DNA of 14,410 nucleotides, from contig MFBL01000051.1 of the NCBI GenBank assembly GCA_001774945.1, positions 1 to 14,410 of the forward strand, written 5' to 3'. Position numbers and translations under genes: made by a program. This document shows positions 1-7,088 of the stretch, piece after piece. Under the pieces are notes generated by a model, which was not told where the DNA came from, searched no databases, and saw nothing but the letters and a program-made list of their open reading frames with translations. How positions within the stretch are numbered: position 1 is the stretch's first letter; each line of letters begins with the position of its first letter. This DNA comes from Candidatus Curtissbacteria bacterium RIFCSPHIGHO2_12_FULL_41_17 (GTDB taxonomy: Bacteria; Patescibacteriota; Microgenomatia; Curtissbacterales; GWA2-41-24).

Positions 1-37
1 GAATGAGTGGCAGAGTGTCAATACGAAAGAAGAGCTT

Positions 38-1339
38 TTGACTGCCAACCTAAAATTTCAAAAAAAAATCCATATAATGGGGATTGCCGGCGCCGGAGCG
101 GCGGCTGCAGCCGGAATTGCCAAGGGCTACGGATTTGAGGTTACAGGTTGTGATCTTAAGCCTGACTCAGCCTATATTCAAAATCTTAAAGGTATCGATA
201 TTCAAAAGGGGCATGATCCCTCTCATATTGCCTCGATTGGCCATTTGATAATCTCTCCAGCGGTAATATCACTTGATCCTCAAAACCCTGAAATAGAAGC
301 TGCCAAAAAAGAGAAAATTCCCATTTCCACCTGGCAAGAATTTCAGGGGAAATACCTCCAGAAAGGCAAGTTCGTAATTTCGACTGCTGGGGCTTACGGC
401 AAATCGACAACAACGGCAATGATCTCCCAAATTCTTATCGATGCGCATCTTGATCCGACTTGCGAGGTCGGAGCGACTGTTTGCAACTGGGGTGCAAACT
501 TTAGTGTCGGCAAGTCAAAATATTATGTATGCGAGGCTGATGAATACAATGACAATTTTTTAAATTACCGAAGTGATATCGCCGTTATCCTCAATCTGGC
601 TTGGGATCACCCAGATTTTTTTAAATCACAAGAGGCAGTTTTTACCTCTTATAAAAAATTCATTGGCAAAATTAAAAGTGGTGGTACCTTAATTATCCCT
701 GATGTAGTTGAACTCAATAAGTTAGCAAGCTATGTACATTCCAGCGTTAAATTAGTCAAAATAACTGATTTTGGCAAACTTAATTTATCTGTAATTGGTG
801 ACTTCCGCAGAGGGAACGCCAATGCTGCACTGACAATTGCTAAAATTTTGGGGCTTGATCTTGCTAAAGCCAGAAAATCGATTGAAAATTTCACAGGTTT
901 GGGTCGAAGACTAGAATATAAAGGTCAAATTGGTAAAACAAAAGTTTACGATGATTATGCCGTTCAGCCTTATACAGTTTTAGCAACCGCCAATGCCCTT
1001 AAAGAGAAATTTAAAGATAAAAAGGTTGTCCTTGTTTTTGAACCCCATACTTTTTCAAGAATAAAAACATTCTTTGAAGATTTCGTGAATAGTCTTAGGA
1101 ACACAAAAATTGATCGAGTACTTATTACCAATATCTACGCTGCCCGCGAAACAGGTAATAGTAGGGAATTAGCTATCAAGTTTGCTAATAATATCGGTCT
1201 TAAAGCAAAATATACAGGTTCATTGGAAGAAACTACCGAATATCTAAAGTCGAACATAAAAGATTTCGATGTAATTCTTTCTATGGGCGCAGGCGATGTT
1301 TATAGACTTTATGATTTTTTAAAAAAGCCTTATGGATAA
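38..1339 (+). CDS. murC: UDP-N-acetylmuramate--L-alanine ligase MurC (divergent; true start uncertain)
   Basis: Cytoplasmic Mur ligase expected to attach the first amino acid (L-Ala) to UDP-MurNAc using ATP. Seen: an N-terminal Rossmann-type start IHIMGIAGAGA (residues 11-21), a P-loop AGAYGKSTTT (117-126), the Mg-binding EADEYND (166-172), NLAWDHPD (186-193), RRLE (290-293) and a C-terminal domain with VFEPHTFSR (333-341). At 433 residues it is slightly shorter than typical MurC. Several motifs depart from the family: GTHGK is GAYGK, and the DDYxHHP motif is DDYAVQP (305-311). The start used here is TTG at 38, with a weak purine stretch upstream. The frame stays open to the left edge of the window, so the gene could begin earlier, or later at ATG 74. 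Its 3' end overlaps murB by 8 nt. Mpl was considered; the flow of motifs and the murB neighbour favour MurC. Confidence 0.88.
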   Translation: MTANLKFQKKIHIMGIAGAGAAAAAGIAKGYGFEVTGCDLKPDSAYIQNLKGIDIQKGHDPSHIASIGHLIISPAVISLDPQNPEIEAAKKEKIPISTWQEFQGKYLQKGKFVISTAGAYGKSTTTAMISQILIDAHLDPTCEVGATVCNWGANFSVGKSKYYVCEADEYNDNFLNYRSDIAVILNLAWDHPDFFKSQEAVFTSYKKFIGKIKSGGTLIIPDVVELNKLASYVHSSVKLVKITDFGKLNLSVIGDFRRGNANAALTIAKILGLDLAKARKSIENFTGLGRRLEYKGQIGKTKVYDDYAVQPYTVLATANALKEKFKDKKVVLVFEPHTFSRIKTFFEDFVNSLRNTKIDRVLITNIYAARETGNSRELAIKFANNIGLKAKYTGSLEETTEYLKSNIKDFDVILSMGAGDVYRLYDFLKKPYG

Positions 1340-2327
1340 ATTCGAACAGTTAAAACAAATCCTTGGTCTGTTGCGAGTTTTTGAGAACGAGCCGCTAGCC
1401 AAGCATACTTATTTTAAAATAGGCGGCCCGGCAAAATTCTTTTTTGCGGCAAAAAGTGTTGAAGATTTAAAGCTAGCGCTTTCGACTGCATACAATCTAC
1501 AAATCCCTTTCGTAGTCTTAGGCGGCGGTGCTAATGTCTTAATCTCCGATAAAGGCTTCGACGGATTGGTTATAAAGAATCAGGCATCAGGTGTCAAATT
1601 AGTGGGCATAAAAGGTACCATAGGCAGAACAGGACGCGGTATTAAAAATGCATTAATTTGGACGGCATCCGGAACCCTAATGAATCAACTTGCAAAGTTT
1701 ACTCTTGATCAAGGTCTTTTGGGGCTGGAGTTTTTGCTTTCTGTTCCGGGAACAGTTGGAGGAGGGTTAAAGATCAATGCCCACTTCGAGGTTGAAAAAG
1801 GCGAATTTATTGGTAATCGGCTGTTATCGGCAACTTTGTTTGATCCAAAAACGGGATCATTCAAAAAAGTTGACCGCGATTACTTCAATTTTTCTTATGA
1901 CAGCTCAAAAATACAAAAAACCGGGGAGATTGCTATTGAGGCTGTATTTAAAGCGGATGCCGCAAGTGACAAGGAAGAACTCTGGCAAAAGGCGCTGGAT
2001 GATGTTAGACGAAGGAATGAAGAGCAGCCGGTAGGTATTGCCTGCTCGGGCTGTGTTTTTAGAAACATTTCAAAAGAAGATGCTATTCGTCTTTCAACAC
2101 CAAACCTTACTACCTCAACAGGCTATATTATCGAAAAACTTGATCTTAAGGGTGCCAAAATCGGAGGAGCTCAAATTTCTGATAAACACGCTAATTATAT
2201 TCTTAATATTAATGGTGCTGCTGCGCATGAAGTGATAAAATTGATCGATCTTATTAAAACCAAGGCAAGAGAAACTTTTAATCTTAATTTGAAGGAAGAA
2301 ATATTTTTAATTGGCGACTTTAACTGA
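1332..2327 (+). CDS. murB: UDP-N-acetylenolpyruvoylglucosamine reductase MurB
   Basis: FAD enzyme that uses NADPH to reduce UDP-GlcNAc-enolpyruvate to UDP-MurNAc, the step after MurA. Seen: HTYFKIGGPA (25-34), the FAD-binding GGGANVLISD (64-73), GLEFLLSVPGTVGGG (131-145), FSYDSSKI (187-194, in place of YRxSxF), the catalytic segment QPVGIACSGCVFRN (232-245) and a C-terminal KEEIFLIG (321-328) carrying the likely catalytic Glu323. The proton-donor position, usually Ser, is Cys241 here. The segment after the GTVGG motif reads NAHFEVEKG instead of the usual NAGAYG. Length (331) fits the family. ATG at 1332 lies inside the end of murC (8-nt overlap), which suggests translational coupling. No Shine-Dalgarno is visible. 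Confidence 0.95.
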   Translation: MDKFEQLKQILGLLRVFENEPLAKHTYFKIGGPAKFFFAAKSVEDLKLALSTAYNLQIPFVVLGGGANVLISDKGFDGLVIKNQASGVKLVGIKGTIGRTGRGIKNALIWTASGTLMNQLAKFTLDQGLLGLEFLLSVPGTVGGGLKINAHFEVEKGEFIGNRLLSATLFDPKTGSFKKVDRDYFNFSYDSSKIQKTGEIAIEAVFKADAASDKEELWQKALDDVRRRNEEQPVGIACSGCVFRNISKEDAIRLSTPNLTTSTGYIIEKLDLKGAKIGGAQISDKHANYILNINGAAAHEVIKLIDLIKTKARETFNLNLKEEIFLIGDFN

Positions 2328-2342
2328 TATTATGAAATTCGG

Positions 2343-2377
2343 ACTATTCACTATTTACTATTCACTATTTACTTATT
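2343..2377. repeat. Heptamer tandem repeat upstream of murA
   Basis: Seven-base units follow each other without spacers: ACTATTC, ACTATTT, ACTATTC, ACTATTT, then a degenerate ACTTATT. Seen as a 14-bp unit, it is a perfect two-copy repeat at 2343-2356 and 2357-2370. It fills most of the 53-nt gap between murB and murA and ends three bases before the murA ATG, so no ribosome-binding site is present there. It resembles the short tandemly repeated heptamers known from cyanobacteria; origin here is unknown. Confidence 0.9.
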
Positions 2378-2380
2378 GTT

Positions 2381-3637
2381 ATGGCTAAGTACATTGTAAC
2401 TGGAGGCAGACAACTTTCAGGAAGAATAAGGGTAGCGGGCAATAAAAATGCGGTACTTCCGGCAATGGCCGCCTGCCTTTTAACTAGTGAAACTTGTGTT
2501 TTGGAAAACGTCCCGAAAATTTCTGATGTTGTTGTTATGGCAGAGCTTCTAAAAAAGTCTGGTGTTAAAGTTACCGGGATCGGAAGCTCTAGCTTAAGAA
2601 TAAACGCCAAAGGAATTCATAGTACAGATTACCCCCAAGTTTTAACTCAAAAATTAAGAGCTTCTATTCTATTACTTTCTCCAGTACTCTCAAGACTTGG
2701 CAAAATAAAAATGGGATATCCCGGAGGGGATATTATTGGAAGAAGACCTTTGGATGTGCATATTCAAGTTTTCAAAGCACTAGGAGCTAAAATTTCAGAG
2801 TCAAACGACACTTTTGAAGCGGTATGTAAAAAATTCAAAGGTTCAAAAATTTTTCTCGAAGAAGCTTCGGTTACCGCCACCGAAAACGCAATTATGGCAG
2901 CAGTCTTAGCTTCCGGAGAAACAGTTATCAAAAGAGCAGCCTCAGAGCCGCATGTTGTCGATCTTTGTCAGTTTTTAATCAAAATGGGAGCAAAAATTTC
3001 CGGGGTTGGGACAAATGTACTAACAATTAAAGGTGTTAATAAACTTCACCAAGCATCATATCATATAAGACCCGATCATATAGAGGTGGGAACATTTGCT
3101 ATTCTTGCTGCAGTAACCAGAAGTAAAATCGAAATTGCCCCTGTTATTCAGGAGGATTTAGACATGATTATGCTGACCCTTTTCAAATTCGGCGTTGATA
3201 TGAAAATTAAGGGAAATAATCTTTTTGTAAACTGCACGAAATTAAAATCAGTTGAAAAAGTAGTCACCGATATCTGGCCTGGTTTTCCAACAGATCTTAT
3301 GCCGCCTATGATTGTTTTGGCAACGCAGGCGGAGGGAGTAACGATACTTCATGACTGGATGTATGAGTCACGAATGTTTTTTGTTGATAAATTGCTTTCC
3401 ATGGGCGCAAAAGTGGAAATTGCTGATCCGCACAGGGTGATGGTATATGGACCGACTAAATTAAGAGGGCAAGCATTAGATACGCCTGACATAAGAGCGG
3501 GAATCGCACTGGTAATTGCTGCCCTTGCTGCTGGCGGCCAAAGCGTTATCGAAAAGGCCCAGCTTATCGAAAGAGGTTACGAAAATATTGTTGAAAGACT
3601 CACTAATCTGGGTGCAGCCATCAAGAAGGTTTCTTAA
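2381..3637 (+). CDS. murA: UDP-N-acetylglucosamine 1-carboxyvinyltransferase MurA, Cys-to-Asp type
   Basis: Cytoplasmic enzyme that transfers enolpyruvate from PEP to UDP-GlcNAc, the first committed step of peptidoglycan synthesis. Seen: AGNKNAVLPA (19-28) with the PEP-binding Lys22, the active-site loop GYPGGDIIGRRPLDVHI (112-128), GFPTDLMPP (301-309) with the conserved Asp305, and DIRAGIALVIAAL (370-382) with the Arg next to the C-terminus. Length 418 matches the family almost exactly. The loop residue that is Cys115 in E. coli is Asp117 here; known Asp variants (for example in mycobacteria and chlamydia) are active but not alkylated by fosfomycin, so intrinsic fosfomycin insensitivity is inferred. 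A second paralogue (aroA-like) is excluded by the PGG loop and UDP-sugar motifs. It lies 53 nt after murB and 3 nt before metK. Confidence 0.96.
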   Translation: MAKYIVTGGRQLSGRIRVAGNKNAVLPAMAACLLTSETCVLENVPKISDVVVMAELLKKSGVKVTGIGSSSLRINAKGIHSTDYPQVLTQKLRASILLLSPVLSRLGKIKMGYPGGDIIGRRPLDVHIQVFKALGAKISESNDTFEAVCKKFKGSKIFLEEASVTATENAIMAAVLASGETVIKRAASEPHVVDLCQFLIKMGAKISGVGTNVLTIKGVNKLHQASYHIRPDHIEVGTFAILAAVTRSKIEIAPVIQEDLDMIMLTLFKFGVDMKIKGNNLFVNCTKLKSVEKVVTDIWPGFPTDLMPPMIVLATQAEGVTILHDWMYESRMFFVDKLLSMGAKVEIADPHRVMVYGPTKLRGQALDTPDIRAGIALVIAALAAGGQSVIEKAQLIERGYENIVERLTNLGAAIKKVS

Positions 3638-3640
3638 CTA

Positions 3641-4744
3641 ATGTCTTATAAAATTTTTACTTCGGAATCTGTATGCAGCGGTCATCCAGATAAAATATGT
3701 GATCAAATTTCGGATGCCATTTTGGATGAATGCCTAAAACAAGATGTTTCCAGCCGAGTAGCAGTAGAGACTTTAGTAACCACAAATAATATTATTTTGG
3801 CAGGTGAAGTAACTTCCAAAGCCAAAGTTAATCTTGAAAAAATTGCCAGAAACGTTGTCAAGGATTTAGGTTATGACCAAAAAATCTTTAAGTTTGATTA
3901 CAAGAGTGCCAAGGTGCATGTTTTTATTCATTCACAATCGCCAGATATTGCAGCTGGAGTTGAAACAGGTGGTGCTGGAGATCAGGGAATGATGTTTGGG
4001 TATGCATGCGACGAGACTTCTCAACTTATGCCACTTCCCATTAGAGTTGCTCATCAAATCACCAGAAAAATAGATGAGACCAGGGAATCGACTCTTAAAT
4101 ATCTTCGTCCAGACGGAAAATCAGAAGTCACTTTTGGCTATGTGCACGGCAAACCAAAAGAAGTCCTAAAAGTAATAACTGCGGTTCCTCACGACCCAAA
4201 AATTTCGGAAAAAAAAGTGGCCCGCGATATTTACGAAATTGTAGTACGCCCCGCATTAAAAAAATTTGGGTTTGAAATTGAGTTTAAAAATACTATCTGC
4301 AACGGAACTGGTAAATGGGAGATTGGTGGTCCGGCATCAGATACCGGCGTAACAGGTAGAAAGATAGTTGTTGACAGTTACGGAGGAATGGCCAGAATTG
4401 GAGGCGGTTGCTTTTCCGGAAAAGACCCCACAAAAGTCGACAGATCGGGTGCCTATGCAACAAGATTTATAGCCAAAAACATTGTTGCTTGCGGAATGGC
4501 AAGACGCTGCGAAATGCAAATCGCTTACGTTATCGGCAAGCCGGATCCAGTTTCAAGATCTATTGAGACTTTTGGTACAGAAAAAGTTGCACTTTCAAAA
4601 ATAGAAAGTTTTGCAAATAAGCTAATTGATCTTTCGGTTTTGGGCATAATTCAAAGACTGAACCTACGAAGACCTATCTATAGAGAAACAGCAACATACG
4701 GTCATTTTGGTAACCCCAAACACGCCTGGGAGCAAATTATGTAG
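3641..4744 (+). CDS. metK: S-adenosylmethionine synthase MetK
   Basis: Makes S-adenosylmethionine from methionine and ATP; normally a cytoplasmic tetramer. Seen: SESVCSGHPDKICDQISDA (8-26) with the catalytic His15, GAGDQGMMFGYA (111-122), the nucleotide-binding GGPASDTGVTGRKIVVD (229-245), GGGCFSGKDPTKVDRSGAYA (254-273) and the C-terminal TATYGHFGN (350-358). All three domains of the bacterial family are present. At 367 residues it is slightly shorter than the usual ~385. The GGPxGDxG motif has Ser for the second Gly. It sits 3 nt after murA and its TAG stop abuts the ddl ATG, so it is embedded in the mur transcription unit. A GAAGG about 10 nt upstream of the ATG could be a weak ribosome-binding site. 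Confidence 0.97.
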   Translation: MSYKIFTSESVCSGHPDKICDQISDAILDECLKQDVSSRVAVETLVTTNNIILAGEVTSKAKVNLEKIARNVVKDLGYDQKIFKFDYKSAKVHVFIHSQSPDIAAGVETGGAGDQGMMFGYACDETSQLMPLPIRVAHQITRKIDETRESTLKYLRPDGKSEVTFGYVHGKPKEVLKVITAVPHDPKISEKKVARDIYEIVVRPALKKFGFEIEFKNTICNGTGKWEIGGPASDTGVTGRKIVVDSYGGMARIGGGCFSGKDPTKVDRSGAYATRFIAKNIVACGMARRCEMQIAYVIGKPDPVSRSIETFGTEKVALSKIESFANKLIDLSVLGIIQRLNLRRPIYRETATYGHFGNPKHAWEQIM

Positions 4745-5698
4745 ATGGCAGGAAAGCTTAGAATTGCAGTTTTAATGGGAGGCAAATCACCGGAGCATGA
4801 AATTTCTTTAATCTCCGGTAGGCAAGTAGTTTCCAATTTAAATCCCCAAAAATACGATGTTATCCCAATTGTTATTTCACGCGATGGTAGATCATTGCGC
4901 CTAAACAATAAAAAGTACTCTCTCAGTCAATTATCAATTATCAATTGTCAATTGTTTTTCATCGCCATGCATGGTCCATATGGTGAAGATGGAACAGTCC
5001 AGGGATTTTTGGAACTTGTGGGTGTACTTTATACCGGATCAGGTGTGCTAGCCTCAGCTTTAAGTATGGACAAAATTTCCTCAAGGAAATTATTTACTCA
5101 AGCAGGTTTAAATGTACCCAAGTATCAAGTGGTCGAGAAGGGAAAGAGGACAAGGAAGGTCAGGTTTGGTTGGCCAGTATTTGTCAAGCCTTATAACCAA
5201 GGCTCATCCGTTGGGGCGAGTATCGTGAAGAGCAGCAGAGAACTAAACAAAGCTTTAAAGCATGCCTGGCGATATTCAAGACTGGCCCTAATTGAAGAAT
5301 ACCTCAAGGGGGTGGAGATAACTTGTCCCATCTTGGGAAATAAAAATCCACGTACCCTCCCGCTAGTTGAGATTGTGCCTAAAAAGCCATTCTTTGACTT
5401 TGAGGCAAAATATAGTGAAAGGTTGTGTGATGAAATTGTGCCTGCGCGCATCGGCAAGGTGTTAACCAGGGACGCTCAAGACGCTGCCGTTGTCGCATAC
5501 CAAACGCTTGGTTGCCGAGGTTTCGCTCGCGTCGATATGATTATCAAAGACAGCAAAGTTTATGTACTTGAGGTTAACACTATCCCAGGCTTGACACCGG
5601 TTTCCCTCTTCCCCAAATCCGCCCAAGCTACCGGTATTTCTTATCAAAAATTACTCGATCAGATAATTAGCCTTGGCCTGCAAAAAGAGAACCCATAG
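4745..5698 (+). CDS. ddl: D-alanine--D-alanine ligase Ddl
   Basis: ATP-grasp ligase that makes the D-Ala-D-Ala dipeptide used by MurF. Seen: MGGKSPEHEISLISG (11-25), HGPYGEDGTVQGFLEL (76-91), SMDKISSRK (107-115), the ATP-grasp segment PVFVKPYNQGSSVGAS (144-159), FDFEAKY (217-223), FARVDMII (260-267) and EVNTIPGLTPVSLFPKSA (276-293). Tyr223 matches the E. coli DdlB Tyr216 position, which supports D-Ala rather than D-lactate as second substrate. At 317 residues it is of normal length. A 28-bp heptamer repeat encodes residues 61-70, just before the HGPYGEDG strand. The ATG follows the metK stop directly (TAGATG). The product is used by murF, 40 nt downstream. Confidence 0.96.
   Translation: MAGKLRIAVLMGGKSPEHEISLISGRQVVSNLNPQKYDVIPIVISRDGRSLRLNNKKYSLSQLSIINCQLFFIAMHGPYGEDGTVQGFLELVGVLYTGSGVLASALSMDKISSRKLFTQAGLNVPKYQVVEKGKRTRKVRFGWPVFVKPYNQGSSVGASIVKSSRELNKALKHAWRYSRLALIEEYLKGVEITCPILGNKNPRTLPLVEIVPKKPFFDFEAKYSERLCDEIVPARIGKVLTRDAQDAAVVAYQTLGCRGFARVDMIIKDSKVYVLEVNTIPGLTPVSLFPKSAQATGISYQKLLDQIISLGLQKENP
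4927..4954. repeat. Four-copy heptamer repeat inside ddl
   Basis: Four contiguous 7-mers, TCAATTA, TCAATTA, TCAATTG and TCAATTG, lie within the ddl reading frame and encode residues 61-70 (SQLSIINCQL) without creating a stop. Seven is not a multiple of three, so the copies are read in shifting frames. The repeat sits just upstream of the conserved HGPYGEDG motif, in a region that is variable among Ddl proteins. Its unit size matches the array upstream of murA, but the unit sequence is different. Confidence 0.88.
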
Positions 5699-5699
5699 T

Positions 5700-5728
5700 T
5701 TGATTTTGGGACTCTGATTTACTATAAT
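5700..5728 (+). promoter_or_regulatory. Sigma-70-type promoter for murF
   Basis: TTGATT at 5700-5705, a 17-base spacer and a perfect TATAAT at 5723-5728. A start site about seven bases after the -10 box would fall at 5734-5736, only 3-5 nt before the murF ATG at 5739, so the mRNA would be nearly leaderless. No Shine-Dalgarno occurs in this gap, which agrees with that reading. It would let murF and downstream genes be transcribed independently of the murC-ddl block. Confidence 0.6.
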
Positions 5729-5738
5729 TTAATATTCT

Positions 5739-6938
5739 ATGGCTAATCAAAGTCTATTCGCAGAGGTTAAACGTTGGAAGAAGCCTCTGCACATCTTGCG
5801 AAATCTCCTTGCTAAAAACTACTTAAAGCTTTTGCCCAACGTAGAAATAATCGGGATTACCGGTAGTGTCGGTAAAACCCTCACTCAAAATGCTATCGCA
5901 TCAGTTCTTTCACAAAAATACAAAGTTATTGTAGGTGATGAAAATCTTGATCCGACCTTTCGTATTCCCAAGACAATTTTAGCGGCAAAACCCTGGGACA
6001 ATTTTATTGTTCTTGAGTATGGCATTGAGCATCTGGAGGATATGGACAGTTATCTTTCGATTGTAAAGCCCCACATCGCTGTCGTTACAAAAATTGCCCC
6101 TACCCATCTTAAATACCTCAAGACGCAAGATGAAGTTTTCCGCCAAAAAGCAAAAATTATAAAAGCCTTACCTAGAAACGGAATTGCAATCCTTAACAGC
6201 GAAGATCCTTACCTGAAAAAACTAAAGGGTAAAACCAATGCAAAAATTATTTGGTCAGGACCACATCAAAGAGGTGTAAAAATTTCCCACTTTGAGCAAA
6301 ACTCAAAAGGGTCAAGCTTTAGACTCCATTTCGAAGGCAAGAAGGCAACGGTAAATTGGAAAATAATTGGCAAGCATCATTTGCTTTCTGCCTATATCGC
6401 AGCAGATCTTGGGTTGTACTTAGGACTAACCCTCAAACAGATTGCCAAAGGACTTTCCCAAACCAAGCCCCCATTACACAGATTGACTTTAAAAGAATCC
6501 AATAACCTGACAATAATTGATGATTCTTATAACTCATCCCCACAGGCTGTCAAGGAAGCTGTTAAAACTTTAACCCAGATAGGGAAAGGCAGACAGAAAA
6601 TTGCGGTTCTGGGAGAGATGAAAGACCTTGGGGATTTTACTAAGGACGCACATAGGCAAGTCGGCTTGCAAATTGCCAAAACTCCAATTAATTATCTTCT
6701 GACAGTTGGGGCGCCTGCCAAAGAAATAAGCATAGCTTGTAAAAAAGCGCAATTTAAAGGAAAAATTTTTACTGTATCCACAACAGAACAAGCGATACGA
6801 AAAATTCGGGAAGTTGCAAGTAAAAAAAGCACGATTCTTGTAAAGGGTTCAAGGCATGCCCACTTAGAAAGAGTTGTCAATGGCTTACTGGGCCGATCGA
6901 CCCATCTTCATTGCTATCATTGTGGGTCACTGAAATAA
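5739..6938 (+). CDS. murF: UDP-MurNAc-tripeptide--D-Ala-D-Ala ligase MurF, lacking the N-terminal domain
   Basis: Mur ligase expected to add D-Ala-D-Ala to the UDP-MurNAc tripeptide. Seen: P-loop GITGSVGKTLTQ (39-50), VLEYGIEHLEDM (91-102, usually EMG), TKIAPTHLKYL (117-127), RQKAKI (135-140) around the expected carbamylated Lys, DDSYNSSPQAV (261-271), AVLGEMKDLG (289-298) and LVKGSRHAHLE (367-377). Family MurF proteins have about 100 residues before the P-loop; only 38 are found here, so the N-terminal UDP-MurNAc-binding domain is missing or replaced by a short helical segment. No in-frame extension is plausible, because the promoter and ddl stop lie immediately upstream. The last 14 residues (386-399) include CYHCG and go past the usual end; they overlap a small inverted repeat (6899-6904 with 6923-6928). 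MurT-like ligases are an alternative, but the motifs and place in the operon favour MurF. Confidence 0.88.
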   Translation: MANQSLFAEVKRWKKPLHILRNLLAKNYLKLLPNVEIIGITGSVGKTLTQNAIASVLSQKYKVIVGDENLDPTFRIPKTILAAKPWDNFIVLEYGIEHLEDMDSYLSIVKPHIAVVTKIAPTHLKYLKTQDEVFRQKAKIIKALPRNGIAILNSEDPYLKKLKGKTNAKIIWSGPHQRGVKISHFEQNSKGSSFRLHFEGKKATVNWKIIGKHHLLSAYIAADLGLYLGLTLKQIAKGLSQTKPPLHRLTLKESNNLTIIDDSYNSSPQAVKEAVKTLTQIGKGRQKIAVLGEMKDLGDFTKDAHRQVGLQIAKTPINYLLTVGAPAKEISIACKKAQFKGKIFTVSTTEQAIRKIREVASKKSTILVKGSRHAHLERVVNGLLGRSTHLHCYHCGSLK

Positions 6939-6965
6939 GATATAATGAAAGTTAAATTCGAATAT

Positions 6966-7077
6966 CGAAATCCGAATTTCGAAACAAATCTAAAATTCAA
7001 ATTTTCGAAATTTCAAAAAGTTTCGGATTTCGTGCTTCGGATTACTCGCCTTGAGCGAGTTTCGAGTCGAAAGGCGA
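6966..7077. repeat. TTCGAA-rich intergenic element with nested inverted repeats
   Basis: The 150-nt murF-mraY gap is built from short TCGAAAT/TTCGAA-type words. CGAAATCCGAA (6966-6976) is the exact reverse complement of TTCGGATTTCG (7022-7032). Downstream, ACTCGC (7044-7049) pairs with GCGAGT (7055-7060) over a 5-base loop. TCGCCTT (7046-7052) can instead pair with AAGGCGA (7071-7077), and TTTCGA/TCGAAA (7060-7065, 7067-7072) is a near-palindrome. A TATAAT lies at 6941-6946 with only a poor -35 (TTGTGG, 15-base spacer), so a promoter here is uncertain. The composition suggests a dispersed repeat, not a gene. Confidence 0.65.
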
Positions 7078-7088
7078 ATTTTTAATTT

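Noticed and set aside
3..41. Short + strand frame from ATG 3 to TGA 39-41, overlapping the murC start; might be the 3' end of an upstream gene
   Set aside because: Only 12 codons are visible and nothing upstream can be read, so it cannot be supported.
2332..2388. 18-codon ORF overlapping the murA start, possible leader peptide
   Set aside because: It is only the translation of the heptamer array, without SD or regulatory codon pattern.
5191..5457. 88-codon minus-strand ORF inside ddl
   Set aside because: Antisense to the ATP-grasp core of Ddl, no domain seen.
5621..5698. Possible vancomycin-resistance type (D-Ala-D-Lac) ligase
   Set aside because: The omega-loop residue is Tyr (FDFEAKY, Tyr223), as in D-Ala-D-Ala ligases, not Phe.
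6945..7085. 46-codon + strand ORF between murF and mraY
   Set aside because: It starts inside the TATAAT, has no ribosome-binding site, and is made of repeated TTCGAA-type words; best explained as an open frame through a repeat.
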